This document shows, piece after piece, positions 59,334 through 64,000 of a stretch of DNA of 64,000 nucleotides. The DNA lies in assembly GCA_030407085.1 (NCBI GenBank), contig CM059587.1, positions 76,807,001 through 76,871,000 on the forward strand. Direction: 5' to 3'. The notes under the pieces are model-generated. The model was given only the letters and a program-made list of their open reading frames with translations, did not search any database and was not told where the DNA came from. The position numbers and the translations under genes are program-made. The number at the start of each line of letters is the position of its first letter. The stretch's first letter is position 1. The DNA is from Trichopria drosophilae. Taxonomy: Eukaryota; Arthropoda; Insecta; Hymenoptera; Diapriidae.

Positions 59334-60690
59334 TTTGCTATTCCAATCTAACTAAAGTAACTAAATTCTGAAAAAATATCTTCTCTAAAATAAAATATAC
59401 TTTTTTAATTACAAAAATATGGAGGTTCGTACACAACTAATATAATAATATATCGATTTATTTATGTTACATAGAAACATTATTTTCTTACTTTGAATTC
59501 GTGTAACATACCTTCTTTTTAGACGTGTTACCAAAAAAAGTTACTTATAAACCATGAAAAGACAATAGATATACCATTTTGTTGTTCGAGTGATTTTTTA
59601 CTATGAGGACAACTGTTTGCTTAAGAAGTTTTTACTTTATCATTTTCTAAAATACAGCCTCAAAAAACCGGCATAACAAATTCAATACAAGTACAATATT
59701 TTTCTAAATTAAATATTTAACAATATTACATTCAAAATATATTTTCGAATAGTTTTATTCGACATGAAAACGCTATGTCAACGCTAACTTCCGACAGAAT
59801 ATTACGAAAAATACGTTTTTTTTATATTTTTTTTGTCAGAGGAATCTCTATTCTTCGGAATCCCTTTCCTCAGGTCGTCCCAAGAGAATCGAAGCGCGAT
59901 TGCCTCCTCGCAATTCATCATTTTTCCGATAGATGTAGGAAATACCGTTCTTGCTCCATTTTTGTCTTTTTACCGATATCTTAATTTTCCATCAATGCCT
60001 CGATAATAAGACATTATTACTTATATTTTTACATTGGCTAATTATTCAATTCATTGTAATTTCGTTTTTGATATGCAATACACCGGTTTATTTAATAAAA
60101 AAAAGCAATTATAAAATATGACTATGATCAACATTATTTTAATTTAAATGTAATGACAATGAAATGTTTTATGACTAAGTTTACAAATTGTTTTAAAAAA
60201 ATTGAATGCTAGTTTACTTGTAACTAAGAGAACGGCAAAATGAACAAAATCTCATTTTTAATGTTCTTATGAATACGTAAGAATGTTAACTTTCTAATAC
60301 CTTAATGAGAAGACATTATTATTATATAATTCCCGTTTAAACATCGCCAATTTGGAAATGAAAACTAATCCATAAAAGCAAATCCAAATGCATAAAACGG
60401 TTGACATAATTAGACTCCACAGATCAATTTAGTTGATGATTATAAAGTAATCCTGCATATTTAAGTATAAAATATAGCAACATTGTAAAATAATAACGAA
60501 ATTTATAGAATTTGTGATGTAATATTTCACGACATAAAGTACTGTTTATATATTATTGCGTCTGACTAATAATTCTGTTACTACTTGAGGTTATTAATCT
60601 ACACATTTATGTACAATTTTCTACGTAATCATTAACCCTTAGATCCGACGGCTATTTTAAGGCCTTTTCCTCCCACTACCTGGGTCAAGT
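59334..60690. other. intergenic, nothing recognised
   Basis: AT-rich sequence with no supported exon, RNA gene or repeat boundary. Confidence 0.35.
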
Positions 60691-60839
60691 ATGTCCTGCC
60701 GTTTGAAAATGCTTATAGTTTTGTTATTTATAAAGTACAATTTGAATTTTCTCTGGGTCGAAAACGACTCATGCGTCGGGATTAACCCTTTGCGACGCAC
60801 ATTTTCCTTTATATGGAAAACAGCTGAAAATTGTTACAC

Positions 60840-61360
60840 GGGGATTTTCGGGGTTGCTGATTACGAATCTGAAGTCAGATTTTGTAAATTCAAAATGGCG
60901 GCTCGAAGATGGCCGACATAAATGTAAAAAATTTACTTGATTTTGATGAAAGTTGGTACTCAGGGGTTTTTGGGATCGCTGATTGCGAATATGAAGTCAG
61001 ATTTTATAAATTCAAAATGTTGGATCCAAGATGGCCTACATAAATGTAAAAATTTACTTGATAGAGATAAAGCTTGATACTCTATGTACTCGGAATTTTA
61101 AATATAAAAGTCAGAGATCAGATTCGTAATAAGCGACCACAAAAACCCCCGAGTACACAGCTTCATCAATATCGGGTACATTTTCATATTTCGACCGGAC
61201 ATCTTGGATCCTCCATTTTGAATATTCAAGATGGCCTACATAAATGTAAAAATTTACTTGATAGAAATAAAACTTGATACTCTATGTACTCGGAATTTTA
61301 AATATAAAAGTCAGAGATCAGATTCGTAATCAGCGACCCCAAAAAAACCCGAGTACTAAA
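60840..61360 (+). repeat. dispersed repeat with a 200-bp tandem duplication
   Basis: Phrases such as GCTGATTACGAATCTGAAGTC and ATTCAAAATGG alternate through the block. Within it, 61028-61160 and 61228-61356 are near-identical at a spacing of exactly 200 bp; both contain TGTACTCGGAATTTTAAATA. The two ORFs that start with the same residues (at 61074 and 61274) are products of this duplication, not genes. Confidence 0.75.
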
Positions 61361-64000
61361 TTTGGTTCTAATTTACCTTTTAGTTCGTTCAAAAACGATT
61401 TCTTTCTCAAAAATCGACGATTTTTTAAATTTATTTATTTATACTTGTTAATAATTTTGCGTAATTGCATTTATTATCCTTTTCGTTACGTACTAAAAAG
61501 CCCCCTCCACCACTGTAAAAAGTTTTTTGAATATTGCTTCGAAAGCATTGAAACTAGCCAGAAAAGATGTGAATTAAAAATGTGGTAATCTGGGTTACAA
61601 CTGCGCCGCAAAGGGTTAAGGGTTAACGGATAGAATATATAATAAAAGTTCTTAGTATTGTCGGTCCTTTGTGTGATGATATCTACACAAACAATTGAGT
61701 ATAAGAGTAAATAAATGTTCCTTTTAATACGAAACCTAATATTTATTGAATCTGAATCTTTACATATAAGAAGATAATATATTAACACTCTCGACCTGAA
61801 CTAAGTTACCAGCTGTAGCTGTTTATTTACTGTTTTATTTGTACTCAACCGAATATAACTTTTCTTATAACTATTATACAACTAAAATGATTATGTATTA
61901 TCGTACACTAATTTTTAAATCATTATTGAAATTTCATAAAAATTCATATCTGGGAGTTTTCTGGGGCCGTTGATAACGAATCTGATGTTAACATTTCATC
62001 TGACGTTAACATTTCATTTGACTAATGTTAAAATTATTGTAATTCATTTTCCTTATCCATCATTAATTATTTACTTAAAACATGACGGAATTCACGTAAA
62101 ACTCTCAAAATATTTTGACTGATTTTTTGAAATGTCACCTTTTCGATTGTCGGTATTTCGACCCGTACCCGCATATTTTAGATTTTACATTTTAAAAGTG
62201 ATCATTAATTATACTTATCTATAAAGATATCTTTATTTTTAAGGAGAAGGAACCGAATCGGAAAAATAATATACGACATTAATTTTATACATTTTTGGAC
62301 GATCTTTGGAGTAAAAATATTTATTTTCATATATGTAAATAAATTGAGGGAAAAAATGTAACTTATTTTTTTAAATCACTTTTTTTTTAATGTTCGTACT
62401 CTCTAAATATACAGAAAAATAGCTATTTCAAGTAAGTAACTATCAATATACGCAGAACTCTGGTATAAGCAACTAAGACACGAAAAAATAAGTTCACAAC
62501 TAAATAAATAAATAAATGTAACTGAGGCAATAAATTCACGTCTAGCGCAATAAATTAGCCAGTTTTTATATGTACAATTTTAGAATCACCTACTATTGAA
62601 TTATAAATAAAACATATATTTCGCACTTTTACACAAAAAACAATTTTATAGTATAGTATATATTATTATTTGTCATTACTTTCATCCATTAAACAATATT
62701 TTTGAACAATTTTGTATCAAATTAATATATAACTATTTTCTTATATGTTTCTTTATAATTTAGTATTTTTTCTGTCGCCTCTTTGCCTGCTGTATTAGTT
62801 TCGAACCATTCTCAGCAATAAGAATATATTTTACATGCAATACTTACACCGCCAATGTGCCCCACGCAAAACCCGCTATCCTGCCCCATCCGGAGTTTAT
62901 AAGTTAAAACTTAATTTTCGTAATGATATATACAAATATTACAATACTTCTCACAGTGGTTTTGTGCAGTGAAAGTATAGAAAGCTAAATGTATAAATAC
63001 TTATTCTGATATCGATCGCAACACGGAAAAAAACGCTTATCTAATCGAAAATAAATAGGTACAATTCGTATGCCAAATCAATCAATCCGAACTATAACCA
63101 AATTTAGTTCGATAAACAAGGCGTTACTATGGAAACACGGTGAAGCTGGGCACAATGAATATACTATATGATGGATAAAATTTTCTAATTTGCAGTTAAT
63201 TTGCCAATTAACCCCAGTCTCCCCTACTAGAGGTTGGTGAAGCCACTGTTAAATAATAGTAAGTATTAGTGCATAAAATTCGGAAAACAATAAGTATTTG
63301 TAAATTTCTCAACCACTTTAATTTATAATTATGTAAATAACTGCCAATTTCTATGTAATACGGTGCTCTTACTCATATAATACAACGTGTGAAAAGTTTA
63401 CAAATACTTACTTTTACTTATAAATATTAATTTAATTTTTCAGAATTGAAAAAACTACATTTTCGTATTAACTATTAACTATTAACTAATATTAAGTAAT
63501 CGTATTAACTAAACTTTCGTTCATAACAGTGTAAAAAATTAAGTGCTTAGCTTTTATAATTACTACAAACGATTATTCAGTAAAAATACTCGATCTAGTG
63601 TGCAAATGAGATAAATGCGCCAGTAGTCAAAGTCGTATGTGTCAGACGACGATTCCTGCAGTATTTTTATTCTTTGTGAATGAAATAGTAGTTCTTAGTG
63701 TTGACCAGTGAAATAGTGTTTACCATAAAAACATATGTATTTTTCTCATACCCTAAACTTGCTGTTTTTTTGTGTGTTATCCGCGGATGTCTGGATGTGA
63801 AAATCGCAATAGGTAACCACATCACTACTCTTTCAATTTTAAACAGTATTTGAAAATAGTGGTTCCACTTTCATTGTTTTACTCAGAGTATGATTGTTTA
63901 AAGAGTCTGAATGTTACGTAGTCTTTTTTTGCATATCACTTAGTCTTAAAGGAGGCTCATGGGTATAGGTGATTTCCGCCCTCGAATTTGATTTTCGCCC
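61361..64000. other. right end of window, no gene supported
   Basis: AT-rich. A further fragment of the GATTACGAATCTGA family is near 61960-61990, and a partial CGACA-family arm ends CGGTATTTCGACCCGTACCC at 62171. The final 30 bases start a GCCCTCGAA/TTTTCGCCC repeat block. No exon or RNA gene is visible. Confidence 0.4.

Overview
This is an AT-rich, intron-containing eukaryotic window. I read it as nuclear DNA of an insect, most likely a parasitoid hymenopteran. That placement is inference: it rests on a tandem family of small secreted reprolysin-type (M12B) metalloproteinases of the kind known from parasitoid wasp venoms, plus dense decayed MITEs and SINEs. No long intact transposon ORF is visible.

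Five spliced genes can be reconstructed. Four are paralogous plus-strand metalloproteinase-like genes, called A (16644-18923), B (27625-30819), C (33427-39049) and D (46551-49743). All share a 63-nt signal-peptide exon, a 28-nt mini-exon and the same intron phases over the first ten introns. A fifth gene, E (45187-44363, minus strand), lies between C and D and is divergent from D. It encodes a 116-residue secreted protein of unknown family whose first two exons follow the same layout.

The zinc site differs among the paralogues. D keeps HELGH, with Asp at the third ligand position, and continues into an ADAMTS-like cysteine-rich domain and a Pro/Thr-rich tail. A, B and C have intact reading frames, but the first zinc-binding His is Arg in all three, other active-site residues are also changed, and each stops where D continues. 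They look like retained pseudo-metalloproteinases.

Layout: 1-16 kb is gene-poor and repeat-rich, with a small palindromic MITE, a tRNA-derived SINE with a 12-bp target-site duplication, a foldback element, a long hairpin, and a well-formed hammerhead ribozyme motif at 11830-11896. 16-50 kb holds the gene cluster, with repeats between the genes and inside introns (one MITE sits 7 bases from a splice donor in gene C). A decayed minus-strand gene relic follows C, and a possible decayed copy of E lies at 42.4-42.7 kb. 50-64 kb has no convincing gene, only MITEs, an imperfect palindrome, a 200-bp tandem repeat and one short coding-like relic.

Genes A, B, D and E each have a TATA box, a short non-coding first exon and an intron just before the coding start. 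The cluster may therefore be expressed together, for example in a secretory tissue such as a venom gland; the tissue is inference.
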